In this document: piece by piece, positions 1-8,160 of the stretch
Position numbering within the stretch: the stretch's first letter is position 1
How the letters are laid out: every line of letters starts with the position of its first letter
Assembly (NCBI GenBank): GCA_965216035.1
Contig: CBDCFM010000018.1
Location: 124,001 to 188,000 of the forward strand
Origin: G963664115 sp965216035
GTDB taxonomy: Bacteria; Acidobacteriota; Terriglobia; 20CM-2-55-15
Length of the DNA: 64,000 bases
Direction: 5' to 3'
Made by a program: the position numbers and the translations under genes
Notes under the pieces: model-generated
What the model was told of the DNA's origin: nothing
The model's input: the letters and a program-made list of their open reading frames with translations, nothing else
Database searches by the model: none

Positions 1-117
1 CCCACGGTCCGAAAGATCATACGGGAGACGACTCCCGAAGATTATCGTTGGTCATCAATCATATTAAGCATGATCAGAAGTGCACCGTTTCAGATGAGGA
101 GGACGCAGCCATCATGA
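1..117 (+). CDS. C-terminal end of a DUF1592/DUF1585-type protein (partial)
   Basis: The first 38 codons are open from the window edge to a TGA at 115-117. The peptide contains PTVRKIIRE, then DYRWSSIILSMIRSAPFQMRR, which is the usual C-terminus of the large DUF1587/1592/1588/1585 proteins of Planctomycetes and Acidobacteria. These are exported proteins, often with c-type heme motifs, and are typically encoded immediately upstream of a DUF1552 gene, as here. The stop overlaps the next start as ATGA, so the two genes are translationally coupled. The biochemical role of the family is unknown. The family call rests on the short C-terminal match plus gene order. Confidence 0.72.
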   Translation, partial: PTVRKIIRETTPEDYRWSSIILSMIRSAPFQMRRTQPS

Positions 118-1448
118 TGGTGTTCAAGAAAGCGATCGCCCGCCGCACCTTTCTCCGCGGCGCCGGTGCAGCCTTGGCTCTGCCGTTTCTGGACTCGATG
201 GTGCCAGCATTCGCTGCACCTACCGAGCCGGTGCTCCGCCTAGGATTCGTTTACTGTCCGAACGGAATGATCATGGAGCACTGGTGGCCGGCGGCGGAAG
301 GCCGCGACTACAAGTTGACTCCCACACTGGAGCCGCTCGCTGCATTTCAAGATGATTTCCTGGTGCTCAGCGGTCTGAATCAACATATTGCCTATCCGCG
401 GCCAGGTGAAGGTGACAATGCTCCGCACGAGCGTGCCGGTGGCGCATTTCTGACCGGCATACACCCGACCAGGAATGGTGAATTGGGAGTCTCGGTCGAC
501 CAGATCGCCGCGACGGAACTGGGCAAGGAGACTCAGCTGGCTTCGCTCGAACTGGCGCTGCATGACACTGACCTTGTAGGTCAGTGCGAAAAAGGCTGGA
601 ACTGTGCCTACATGCGTACGCTCTCATGGCGAGGCTCTAATTCGCCGCTGCCGAACGAAAACAATCCCCGTGCCGTATTCGAACGTATGTTCGGTGACAG
701 TGACAGCAACGATCCGGCGGCGCGCCTTTCCCGAAACGAGAATGACCGCAGTCTGCTGGACTCGGTAACTGAGGCGACCGCCCGTCTTTTGAAGGATGTT
801 GCTCCCAGGGACCGTGCCAAGCTGTCGGAATATCTCGACAGCATTCGTGACGTCGAGCGACGCATTCAAGTAGCTGAGGAACAGTCTTCAAGGGAGTTGC
901 CGGCATTGGAGCGGCCCGGGGGCATTCCGGCCACCTTTGGTGAGTATGCCAGATTGATGTTTGATTTGGAGGTGCTTGCCTTCCAGACCGACCTGACGCG
1001 GGTGATCACCTTGATGATGGGCCGGGAACAAAGCGACCGGTCTTTCCGCGAAATCGGTGTTCCTGAGAGCCACCATCTGTTGAGTCATCACTCCAATGAC
1101 CCCGTAAAGATCGGCAAGGTCTTACAGATTGACATTTTTCATGCCCAGATCTTCGCTCATTTACTGGACAGATTGCGATCCACTCCGGACGGCGACGGCT
1201 CATTGCTGGATCATTCCATGATCGTGTACGGTTCCGGCATCAGCCATGGCAATGGGCATTCCTATGAAGACCTACCCATCCTGGTAGCGGGTGGAAAGGC
1301 TGCGCAGATCAGGGGGGGGCGTCACATCCGTTACCCGAAGGACACGCCGGTAACGAATCTATACATGGCCTTGCTGGATAAATTGGGAATCCCTGTCGAG
1401 AACGTGGGCGACAGCAATGGAAGGCTCGAACTCCCATCCACGGTGTAG
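114..1448 (+). CDS. DUF1552 family exported protein
   Basis: The product has 444 residues from the ATG at 114. This start is preferred because it overlaps the upstream TGA (ATGA) and follows GAGGAGG at 96-102; the open frame itself extends back to 48. Residues 10-35 form a twin-arginine type signal (ARRTFLRG, then a hydrophobic run ALALPFL), so export by Tat is likely. The body has the DUF1552 layout: an N-terminal LGFVYCPNGMIMEHWWP segment, a central helical linker, and a C-terminal DHSMIVYGSGISHGNGHSYEDLPILVAGG block that resembles the DUF1501/alkaline-phosphatase-like core. It forms an operon with the DUF1585-type gene and probably with the ankyrin gene 43 bp downstream. The substrate is unknown. 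Confidence 0.88.
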   Translation: MMVFKKAIARRTFLRGAGAALALPFLDSMVPAFAAPTEPVLRLGFVYCPNGMIMEHWWPAAEGRDYKLTPTLEPLAAFQDDFLVLSGLNQHIAYPRPGEGDNAPHERAGGAFLTGIHPTRNGELGVSVDQIAATELGKETQLASLELALHDTDLVGQCEKGWNCAYMRTLSWRGSNSPLPNENNPRAVFERMFGDSDSNDPAARLSRNENDRSLLDSVTEATARLLKDVAPRDRAKLSEYLDSIRDVERRIQVAEEQSSRELPALERPGGIPATFGEYARLMFDLEVLAFQTDLTRVITLMMGREQSDRSFREIGVPESHHLLSHHSNDPVKIGKVLQIDIFHAQIFAHLLDRLRSTPDGDGSLLDHSMIVYGSGISHGNGHSYEDLPILVAGGKAAQIRGGRHIRYPKDTPVTNLYMALLDKLGIPVENVGDSNGRLELPSTV

Positions 1449-1491
1449 GTCGCAGTGAAGACCTTCCTATTCGCAAACTAGAGGTAAAGAC

Positions 1492-3030
1492 ATGGGCGTG
1501 AGAACCAGAGTTTTCTTGGCCTGTTGTTTGTTTGTGTGCTGGACGACAACGCTTTCCGTTGCTCAAACAACCGCATCCGGCGACGATCTTCGTCTGGCGG
1601 ACGCGGTCAAGAATCAGGATACCGAATCGGTGCGTGCGCTCCTCGCGGAGGGTGTCGACGTAAACACGCCTCACCCAGACGGGGCAACACCTCTGGCTTG
1701 GGCGGCTTACTGGGATGATTTAGAGACAGCGGACCGCTTGATTCGAGCCGGTGCCAATGTGAACATCGCAAACGAGTTGGGTGTCACGCCCCTTTCACTG
1801 GCCTGCGTCAACCGCAGCCCCCGCATCGTAGAGAAATTGTTGAATACTGGCGCGGAACCCAATATCGCACAGTGGAATGGGCAAACGCCGCTTATGACGT
1901 GTGCTCGCACGGGCGATCTGACCGCAGTGAGGTTGCTGCTGGAGCACGGAGCGAATGTCAACACACGTGAAGGGCGCAACGGCCAGACGGCTCTGATGGC
2001 GGCCGTGGCGAGGAAACATGCGGATATTGTCCAGACGCTCATCGAGAATGGATCCGAGGTAAACGCCCAGACAGACAGTGGGTTCACAGCGCTGATGTTC
2101 GCCGCTCAGCAGGGTGATTTGGGATTTGCCCGCCTCCTGGTGGCCAGTGGAGCAGATGTCAACGTGGTTGCGCCAAAATACGGTAACGCGCTGACAGTTG
2201 CAAGCGGGAGCGGTCATGAGGCAGTGGCGCTATTTCTATTGGAAAAAGGCGCAGACTCGAACGTCGCTGACGGAGATGGAATCACTCCTTTGCATTACGC
2301 CGTGGCCGAGGGTTTGGCTGCAATCATCAGTGTTGCCCCAACTTCCTCATACGATAGCGCCTACAAAGTGCGGCCACCCAACATGCGGGAATTGGCAAAA
2401 TCTCTCCTTGCGAATGGGGCCGATCCCGACGCCCGGATCAAGAGAATCCTAGTGAGTTTCGGCACCACTGTGGGACTGAAGGGACCGGGTGTGCCGGTCA
2501 TGGTTGACTTGACGCCATTCCTGCTGGCCGATATATCGGCTGACGTTGATCTTATGCGGATACTTGTGGCTGGCGGCGCTGATCCCCGATTGAGTGGGCA
2601 GGGAAATACAACAGCGTTACTCGCGGCGGCCGGAGGAGCTTGGAGTGCGTACCGCAGTGAGGAGGAGATACAAAATGCCCTGGAAGCCGTCAAGCTGGTG
2701 GTAGGGCTCGGTGCGGACGTCAATGAGGCCAATGACATCGGTTTCACGCCCATGCACGCGGCCGCCTACACTGGAGCGGATGCCATCGTCGAGCTTCTCG
2801 CCGAGATGGGCGCTAACGTAAACGTGAAGTCAAGCAGGGGAGAAACGCCCTGGAGCATGGCTGAAGGCATCAGCCCGGTATCGATGAACCAGGCTTTCTA
2901 CGTGGTTCACAAAAGCACTGCCGCGTTGCTCGTAAAATTGGGCGCCACGACGATGACGTCGGAAGAAATCGAGGTTTTCAAACGAAGCGGATCGCAGCCA
3001 GCATACGCACCAATCGAAACGAGCCAATAA
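1492..3030 (+). CDS. secreted ankyrin-repeat protein
   Basis: The product has 512 residues with a Sec signal peptide at about 1-25 (ends SVAQ). From about residue 33 to 480 it consists of ankyrin repeats of about 33 residues, shown by recurring GATPL, GQTPLM, GQTALM, GFTALM and GFTPMHAAA motifs, each followed by a helix pair ending in LL..GA.VN. There is an interruption around residues 270-330. GAGGT at 1481-1485 precedes the ATG. Periplasmic ankyrin proteins commonly follow DUF1592/DUF1552 pairs in Acidobacteria and presumably act as protein-binding scaffolds. No catalytic domain is visible. The next gene downstream is a decayed PQQ-type dehydrogenase fragment. Confidence 0.88.
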   Translation: MGVRTRVFLACCLFVCWTTTLSVAQTTASGDDLRLADAVKNQDTESVRALLAEGVDVNTPHPDGATPLAWAAYWDDLETADRLIRAGANVNIANELGVTPLSLACVNRSPRIVEKLLNTGAEPNIAQWNGQTPLMTCARTGDLTAVRLLLEHGANVNTREGRNGQTALMAAVARKHADIVQTLIENGSEVNAQTDSGFTALMFAAQQGDLGFARLLVASGADVNVVAPKYGNALTVASGSGHEAVALFLLEKGADSNVADGDGITPLHYAVAEGLAAIISVAPTSSYDSAYKVRPPNMRELAKSLLANGADPDARIKRILVSFGTTVGLKGPGVPVMVDLTPFLLADISADVDLMRILVAGGADPRLSGQGNTTALLAAAGGAWSAYRSEEEIQNALEAVKLVVGLGADVNEANDIGFTPMHAAAYTGADAIVELLAEMGANVNVKSSRGETPWSMAEGISPVSMNQAFYVVHKSTAALLVKLGATTMTSEEIEVFKRSGSQPAYAPIETSQ

Positions 3031-3049
3031 TCGCTGAGCGATTCCTGGG

Positions 3050-3291
3050 ATGCTGTTTTCGGGCACCATGGACGGTCGCTTGCGAGCCATCTCGACAACG
3101 GATGGCCAGATCCTCTGGGAGTATGCTACAGCCAGGAACACCCGACCGTCAATGGGGTGAAAGCCAAAGGCGGCTCGATGAGCAAGGCTGGGCCGACCGT
3201 TGTCGGCGGGATGTTATTTGTGAACTCAGGCTACTCGCATCACGGTGGCATTATCCCCGGAAACGTTTTAATAGCCTTCTCAGTGGAGTGA
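3050..3291 (+). pseudogene. C-terminal remnant of a PQQ-dependent (polyvinyl-alcohol-type) dehydrogenase
   Basis: Translation from 3050 gives a segment with GTMDGRLRAIST, then DGQILWEYATA. The frame then hits a stop. Shifting frame near 3150 continues directly with TVNGVKAKGGSMSKAGPTVV and GGMLFVNSGY, ending at TGA 3291. Together these are the last 80 or so residues of a PQQ-type beta-propeller alcohol dehydrogenase (final blade with the LWEYATA...VNGVKAKGGS motif). The first 400 or more residues are missing and there is a frameshift, so this is a relic. DUF1592, DUF1552, ankyrin and PQQ-dehydrogenase genes are often neighbours, so it was probably part of this operon. Confidence 0.75.
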
Positions 3292-3309
3292 ACCTGAAGG
3301 TTCGCCTGC

Positions 3310-3410
3310 AACGTCCTTCCTTCTGCGTTCCCGGCGTCGGTGATGTCGGCGGCAACTGCTTCCGCAATGGCGCGGTGACCCATGTCACAGTCACCCCATA
3401 CGTGGCGGGG
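3310..3410 (+). pseudogene. internal fragment of an Oar-like TonB-linked receptor
   Basis: One frame reads FCVPGVGDVGGNCFRNGAVT, matching the segment FVPGVGDANGNCFLNGAVTHF found deep in the barrel domain of the full-length receptor at 16660-20112 and its equivalent in the receptor at 39640-43083. About 30 codons are recognisable, with no flanking receptor sequence on either side. It is a deletion relic of another receptor copy, fused to the PQQ-dehydrogenase remnant just upstream. Confidence 0.7.
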
Positions 3411-3768
3411 AGCCAGTCCGAAAGTGGCCGCAGCCACCGATGCCAGACGGTTCTGGGACACGGTCCGCGTTCTGATGCGTCTGATCGGGAGTCTGCGCGA
3501 GATCGTTCCCGACGACGTACCCCTACTTTCCCAAATTCAAGCGGGCAGCCCGTGTGCAGATACAGAAGCTCCAGCGCATGAGTTTGGATCAGCGGAAGAC
3601 CCAGCAAGTGTCCACGTACTGGCACCTGAACACCCTGCACACACCGGGCGCCCGAAGAGCTGCCCCCCCTCCCTCCCTCGATGAAGCCGGACACAGTCAT
3701 GGTAGGATGGTGCGGCTCGACATCAAGGCGCATCTTTCAGGCGCTTTACAAAAACGGTAACAGACGAG
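3411..3768. other. non-coding or decayed stretch
   Basis: Several short frames are open in this interval, but none has a recognisable domain, signal peptide or ribosome binding site. It lies between two gene relics and the broken transporter gene and is best read as decayed sequence of unknown origin. Confidence 0.5.
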
Positions 3769-3896
3769 ATGAAAACCACGACAGGATTCGGGCGGTTCCG
3801 GGTCTATCACGGTTGGTGGAGCGTGTTCGTCGCAGCTGTTGGGCTCTTAATGGGGTATGGACCAATCCTGACCTTCACGTTTGGAGTATTCCTGAA
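3769..3896 (+). pseudogene. MFS transporter, N-terminal part (disrupted by IS21-type element)
   Basis: The first 42 codons encode the MFS N-terminus: FRVYHGWWSVFVAAVGLLMG, then TFTFGVFLN, the usual first transmembrane helix and loop of monocarboxylate/oxalate-formate-type MFS proteins. After codon 42 the frame enters an insertion element at 3897 and ends 21 codons later. Joining 3896 to 6768 restores an uninterrupted frame reading GVFLNPLVQEFGW, so the gene was intact before insertion. The original product would have had 428 residues. Confidence 0.9.
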
Positions 3897-3970
3897 TGGG
3901 TATTCCGCTGATCGTGAACACCAGTTCCGGAATCATGAACACCGATTCCGGCCATCGTGAACACTCGCCG
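3897..3970 (+). repeat. left terminal repeats of the IS21-type element
   Basis: The end starts TGGGTATTCCG and then carries three related units of about 22 bp (starting near 3910, 3932 and 3954) of the form ATCGTGAACACC.RTTCCGG. About 48 bp of this, from 3932 on, matches the inverse of the right end almost base for base. The left end has one extra unit compared with the right end. Confidence 0.85.
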
Positions 3971-4348
3971 GAGCGAAGCGACGGGTTAGCGTCTCAGTTT
4001 ATTCCTTCAGAGTCCAGGTTTTCCCTGTTTTAGTCCTTTCCAAAATTATTGTGATAAATCGCCGCCGGCCTGTGTGTAACTGTGCGAAAGCCGGGAGCGT
4101 TTTTCGCGGAGGCTTTTGCAAGCAGCGGTGGAAATGATCAAGAGAAAGTCGGCCGAAGGCCACCATTCCCATTTGCACGGCTGCGGCAGTTTCCACAGGC
4201 CCCGTGCCCTGCGTGAGGTGCGCGTTCCGCGCCCGGACCCGGATTCCCGCACTTCCTTCGCGCGAGGATTGCGCAGGAGCGACGATTGGGTCCGGGGCCG
4301 GCCTGGAGTACCCCCTGGCGGCGGCGTGTGGATGCATCGGTGCGCCGA
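3971..4348. other. non-coding left arm of the IS21-type element
   Basis: This lies between the istB stop and the left terminal repeats. Open frames here have no recognisable product. No passenger gene is seen. Confidence 0.5.
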
Positions 4349-5107
4349 TCATCGGGACTCCTTCAACGTCTTGGGTTGGGTCTTGGTTTGCCGCATCGAT
4401 GCCCCTTTCAGTTCGATACGGTGCGCATTGTGGAGGAGGCGATCGCAGATGGCGTCGGCCTGGTTCGGGTCGCCAATGACGCCGTGCCAGTCGGGGACCG
4501 GGAGCTGGCTGGCGATCAAGATGGCGGAACGTTCGCTCCGTTCCTCGACGACTTCGATCAGGTCCCGGCGTTCAGCGTCGCGCAGCGGGGCCAGGAGCCA
4601 GTCGTCGATGGCCAGCAGATCGGTTTTGGCCAGACGGGCCAGGACTCGGGTGTAGGAGCCGTCGCCACGGCCGACCGCCAGTTGGTGCAAGAGCCGAGGC
4701 ATGCGGACGTAGGTGGCGTTAAAACCCCGCCGGCAGGCGCGTTCGACGAAAGCCGAAGCCAGAAAACTCTTTCCGATGCCGGTCGGACCGGTGATGAGAA
4801 GATTGTGCCGGTCTTGGATCCACCCGCAGGAGCCCAGGGCGAGGACTTGGGAACGGTCCAGACGGCGACGATGTTTGAAGTCGACGTTTTCCAGCGATGC
4901 CGTCGCGTCGCGCAGCTTCGCCGCGCGCAGGCGTCGGGTGAGCTTGCGGTGCTCCCGGGCCGTCCACTCCTCATCCACCAGTAGGCCCAGACGTTCCTCG
5001 AAGCCGAGATCCGTGTACTGATTCGAGCGGCGTTGCTGCTCCAGGGCCTCGACCATGGCCGATAGCTTCATCTGGTTCATCTTCTCCAGGGTTTGTTCCA
5101 TTAGCAT
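4349..5107 (-). CDS. istB: IS21-family transposition helper ATPase IstB
   Basis: The product has 252 residues. The Walker A motif GPTGIGKS is at 107-114 and the Walker B segment LLAIDDW follows with acidic residues at 168-169, as in IstB/DnaC-like AAA+ ATPases. The N-terminal region (LEKMNQMKLSAMVEAL) is the usual IstB helical lead-in. IstB works with IstA in DNA integration, regulating target choice and strand transfer. Its start overlaps the istA stop by 7 bp, the normal coupled arrangement. The length is typical of the family and the gene appears intact. Confidence 0.95.
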   Translation of the reverse strand: MLMEQTLEKMNQMKLSAMVEALEQQRRSNQYTDLGFEERLGLLVDEEWTAREHRKLTRRLRAAKLRDATASLENVDFKHRRRLDRSQVLALGSCGWIQDRHNLLITGPTGIGKSFLASAFVERACRRGFNATYVRMPRLLHQLAVGRGDGSYTRVLARLAKTDLLAIDDWLLAPLRDAERRDLIEVVEERSERSAILIASQLPVPDWHGVIGDPNQADAICDRLLHNAHRIELKGASMRQTKTQPKTLKESR

Positions 5108-6660
5108 GAGTGCGTCTCCTCGGGGTCCGCATAGTAGGCGGCGCCGCGAATGTTGTCGTGATGGGGCGTCGGTGGGGTTTCGGTGTCCCCGAAAGGCAAC
5201 CGGTCCTGGGCCGACGACAGGATGTTCTTGACGGTGCGGTAGCTATAGGACTGCAAGTGCAGCGCCCGCGCACTGGCGGCTTCGAGCCGCTCGGCGCCGG
5301 AGCGGCGACCTAGACTCATCAATCCCAGGCAGGCCCGGTACCCCTGTTCCGGATGCGGCCACCGTTTCATGATCTCCTCGACCAGGCGGCCGGTCTTGGG
5401 GCCAGTTTTCTCCGCCCAACTAATCAGCCGGGACGGTGTCCATTCCGCATGGGCCCGATGGGCACTGGGCATATGTTCGGACAGAGTCGACGGCTTGTGA
5501 TCGTAGCGACGGCGATGGGACGTCACGCGCCGGCCTTTGTAGTAGACCTCGACAATGGACGCCGTGTAACGCGCTTCCACCCTCTCATGGATCAACTGGC
5601 AGGGCACGCTGTAAGGATGGCGGTCCACGGTAATGTGGTAATCGATGCTGACACGACAGTCCTTCCACTCGGCCTGTTCATACCGGTTGGTCGGGAGGGG
5701 CTGTAATGCCGGTCGATCCAGCCGCTCGTAGAGTTCCAGGCGGGATACTCGAAGCTTCTGCATCGGCCGCTGGTTCAGTTCCACCAGCAACTCTCGAATG
5801 GCTCCGTTCAAGTCGGCCAGACTGAAGAACGTGCGATTCCGGATCCTGGCCAGGATCCACCGCTGTGCGACCAGGACGGTCGATTCAACTTTCGCTTTGT
5901 CCCGAGCTTTCCGCGGCCGGGCCGGTATGACAACGGCGCCGTAGTGTTCGGCCTCATCCTGGTAGGTACGGTTGACGCCTGCTTCATAGCGGCAGGGCTG
6001 GGTAATGGCACTCTTGAGTTGGTCGGGAACCCAGATCCGGCTCGATCCGCCGAAGAACTCCACCATGCGGATATGCACGCCGACCCAATCGGGGAGTTTC
6101 TGGCTCGGTGTCGCTTCCGCGTAGGTGTAACCGCTGGCGCCCAGAACAGCGACGAACAACTCGACTGGAATAGCTTTGCCCGTCCGTGGATCCGTCAGCT
6201 GTGGCCGTTTGCCGGAAAAGTCGATGAAGGTCTTCTCTCCGGCGCGGTGCACCTGTCGCATCGAGGGCTTCAATTTCTGGGCCCAACGCCGGTAGATCTC
6301 ACAGAACTGGCTGTAGGCATATCCCTTTGGATTCGCTTCTCGGTACTCTTCCCACAGCAGGTGCAGGGTGACTCCAACACGCTTCAACTCCTGGTGGATC
6401 CGTTCTACATCCGGAGCCACCCGTTCCCGGGAGCCCGGTCCCGCGCGGGGAAACAGCCGCGCTTCAAGCGCTGCCTCGTCCAGGTCTTCGGGCAGCGGCC
6501 ATTCCAGTCCGGCCTGCTTGGCCCGTCCCAAGTAGTCCGCAACGGTGCCCAAGCCCACGCGACATGCGCTGGCGATCGCCCGGTGGCTGAGCTGTTGGTC
6601 GTGTTTGAGTCGTAGAATCTCGCGTATCTGTCTCATCGGTAGTCGTTTCGTTGCCATCAA
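5101..6660 (-). CDS. istA: IS21-family transposase IstA
   Basis: The product has 519 residues. An N-terminal helix-turn-helix (about 10-50, LSHRAIASACRVGLGTV) binds the terminal repeats. The rve integrase core follows, with a plausible DDE triad at Asp147 (TFIDFSG), Asp213 (WVPDQLKSAI) and Glu259 (KAKVES). A C-terminal Mu-transposase-like beta-barrel segment begins about residue 340 (YSVPCQLIHERVEARYT). It catalyses excision and integration of the element. The frame is full length with no internal stop, so the transposase is probably functional. Confidence 0.95.
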   Translation of the reverse strand: MMATKRLPMRQIREILRLKHDQQLSHRAIASACRVGLGTVADYLGRAKQAGLEWPLPEDLDEAALEARLFPRAGPGSRERVAPDVERIHQELKRVGVTLHLLWEEYREANPKGYAYSQFCEIYRRWAQKLKPSMRQVHRAGEKTFIDFSGKRPQLTDPRTGKAIPVELFVAVLGASGYTYAEATPSQKLPDWVGVHIRMVEFFGGSSRIWVPDQLKSAITQPCRYEAGVNRTYQDEAEHYGAVVIPARPRKARDKAKVESTVLVAQRWILARIRNRTFFSLADLNGAIRELLVELNQRPMQKLRVSRLELYERLDRPALQPLPTNRYEQAEWKDCRVSIDYHITVDRHPYSVPCQLIHERVEARYTASIVEVYYKGRRVTSHRRRYDHKPSTLSEHMPSAHRAHAEWTPSRLISWAEKTGPKTGRLVEEIMKRWPHPEQGYRACLGLMSLGRRSGAERLEAASARALHLQSYSYRTVKNILSSAQDRLPFGDTETPPTPHHDNIRGAAYYADPEETHSC

Positions 6661-6699
6661 GGCCCTCCTGTGCTTCAGGAGAACCTAAAAGCTCCAAAC

Positions 6700-6761
6700 T
6701 TCGCTACCGACGAGTGATCACGATGGCCGGAATCGGTGTTCAGGATGGTCCGGAATACGCA
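6700..6761 (-). repeat. right terminal repeats of the IS21-type element
   Basis: Read on the minus strand from 6761, the end starts TGCGTATTCCG and continues into CCTGAACACCGATTCCGG and then CATCGTGATCACTCG. It is the inverted counterpart of the left end and lies just upstream of the istA start at 6660, so it probably also contains the istA promoter. Confidence 0.82.
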
Positions 6762-6767
6762 CCTGAA

Positions 6768-7926
6768 TCCGCTCGTGCAGGAATTCGGTTGGGGGCGCGG
6801 CGAAATTACACTGGCTTTCTCGCTCTCAGTGCTCGTGATGAGCGTTGCCTCCCCCGCGGTAGGCAAACTGGTAGATCGTTTCGGGGCGCGTCAGGTTGTT
6901 TTGCCATCGGCGCTCATTTTTGGTATCGGACTGGCATCGCTCTCTCTGTTAACTGCGAACCTGTGGCATTTCTACGCAATTTACTTGATCATGGGCCTGG
7001 TCGGGGGAGGTACCGCACCCATTCCGTATTCGAAAGTAATCTCGGCCTGGTTTGATAAGAAGCGCGGTCTCGCACTTGGCCTCATTATGGTCGGATTAGG
7101 GCTTGGCGCGTTCATAATGCCTTCTCTGGCAAATGCTCTAATCTCGGGTTTGGGGTGGCGCCAGGCGTACGTGGTGATTGAAGCGATGATCATTCTGGCG
7201 ACGGTTCCTGTCGTTGGCCTTTTCTTGCAAGAGAGCGCACAAAGTTCAGGACTACAGCTGGATGGCGAGAGTAATCCGGCGCGCACCCCGACCGCATCCG
7301 TAACACATGCCAATGAACTTGGCATGAGTTCTGCGCAGGCCCGGAGGACTTCTGAATTCTGGCTCATGATAGGCGTTTTCTTTCTCGTCTCGTCGGCATG
7401 TCACGCGGGTCTGATCCATATGGTTCCCCTGCTGACAGATCGCGGCATGTCAGCGCAATCCGCCTCGCTCGCCGTGTCCCTGCTTGGCGGCGCGTCGCTT
7501 ACGGGATGTGTTATGGCCGGTCTCATATTGGATCGCTTTTTTGCTCCCAATGTAGCGCTGGGATTCTTTCTTGCTGTAGCCAGCGGGCTTTCGCTGTTGT
7601 GGAGTGGTGTGACCGGTGCTCCGGCATTTGTAGCGGCCTTTCTGGTGGAGCTCGGAATCGGAGCCGAGTTGGATGTCATTGCGTACGTAGCCAGTCGCTA
7701 CTTCGGACTGCGCGCTTTCGCCGAGATTTTCGGTTATCTCTTTGCAGCGTTCCTCCTTGGTGCCGTCGTCGGGCCGTTATTAATGGCGTTAGCTTTCGAC
7801 TACAGGGGCTCGTACCAATTCACACTGGGCCTGCTTGTGGTGACAACGGTGGTTGCGGCGGGTCTGATTACCCGATTGGGGCCTTACAGAACCGGGACAT
7901 TCGGTGGCGGAGCTCTTCCGGCGTAA
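6768..7926 (+). pseudogene. MFS transporter, C-terminal part (disrupted by IS21-type element)
   Basis: This is the continuation of the MFS gene after the insertion. The remaining 386 residues hold the other eleven or so transmembrane helices, with the MFS signature GKLVDRFGARQVV between helices 2 and 3, SAWFDKKRGLALG between helices 4 and 5, and a long hydrophilic central loop (about QESAQSSGLQLDG to SEFWLMIG). The substrate cannot be assigned; the family (MFS_1, monocarboxylate or organic-anion type) is clear. An in-frame ATG just inside the element (6736) could allow a truncated product lacking helix 1, but function is doubtful. Confidence 0.88.
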
Positions 7927-8085
7927 AAAATGGCGCATGCTGGCCAGTAGGTTGACGCAAACGTCTGAAGCGGGCTCTCAATGAGCGCTTTTAGGACAAA
8001 GGAGTCCCTACGGCACGTCGGCCCTACCACATCGGATTGATGCGGCGGCCCACTCACTGGCTAACGACAGAGGTCCGACGGACGC

Positions 8086-8114
8086 TTGACGGGGACAATT
8101 CGCGTTAGTAGGAT
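8086..8114 (+). promoter_or_regulatory. possible sigma-70-type promoter of the GrdB-like gene
   Basis: TTGACG at 8086-8091 and TAGGAT at 8109-8114 are 17 nt apart, about 45 nt upstream of the start codon at 8161. The -10 match is only moderate. Confidence 0.35.
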
Positions 8115-8160
8115 CCCGTTCCAGGAAGTTATCTTTTCCAGTACTTTGGGGAGGCAACCG

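Larger units (their letters stand above)
3897..6761 (-). mobile_element. complete IS21-family insertion sequence
   Basis: The element is 2865 bp, bounded by TGGGTATTCCG at the left and the inverse of TGCGTATTCCG at the right, and flanked by a 6-bp direct repeat CCTGAA (3891-3896 and 6762-6767). It carries istA then istB on the minus strand, overlapping by 7 bp. As is typical of IS21 relatives, the ends hold repeated transposase-binding-like units (ATCRTGAACACCGATTCCGG). It sits inside an MFS transporter gene. Both genes appear intact, so the element may still be mobile. Confidence 0.93.

Noticed and set aside
4286..4984. 232-codon plus-strand frame inside the insertion element
   Set aside because: It lies opposite istB and has no recognisable product; not a passenger gene.
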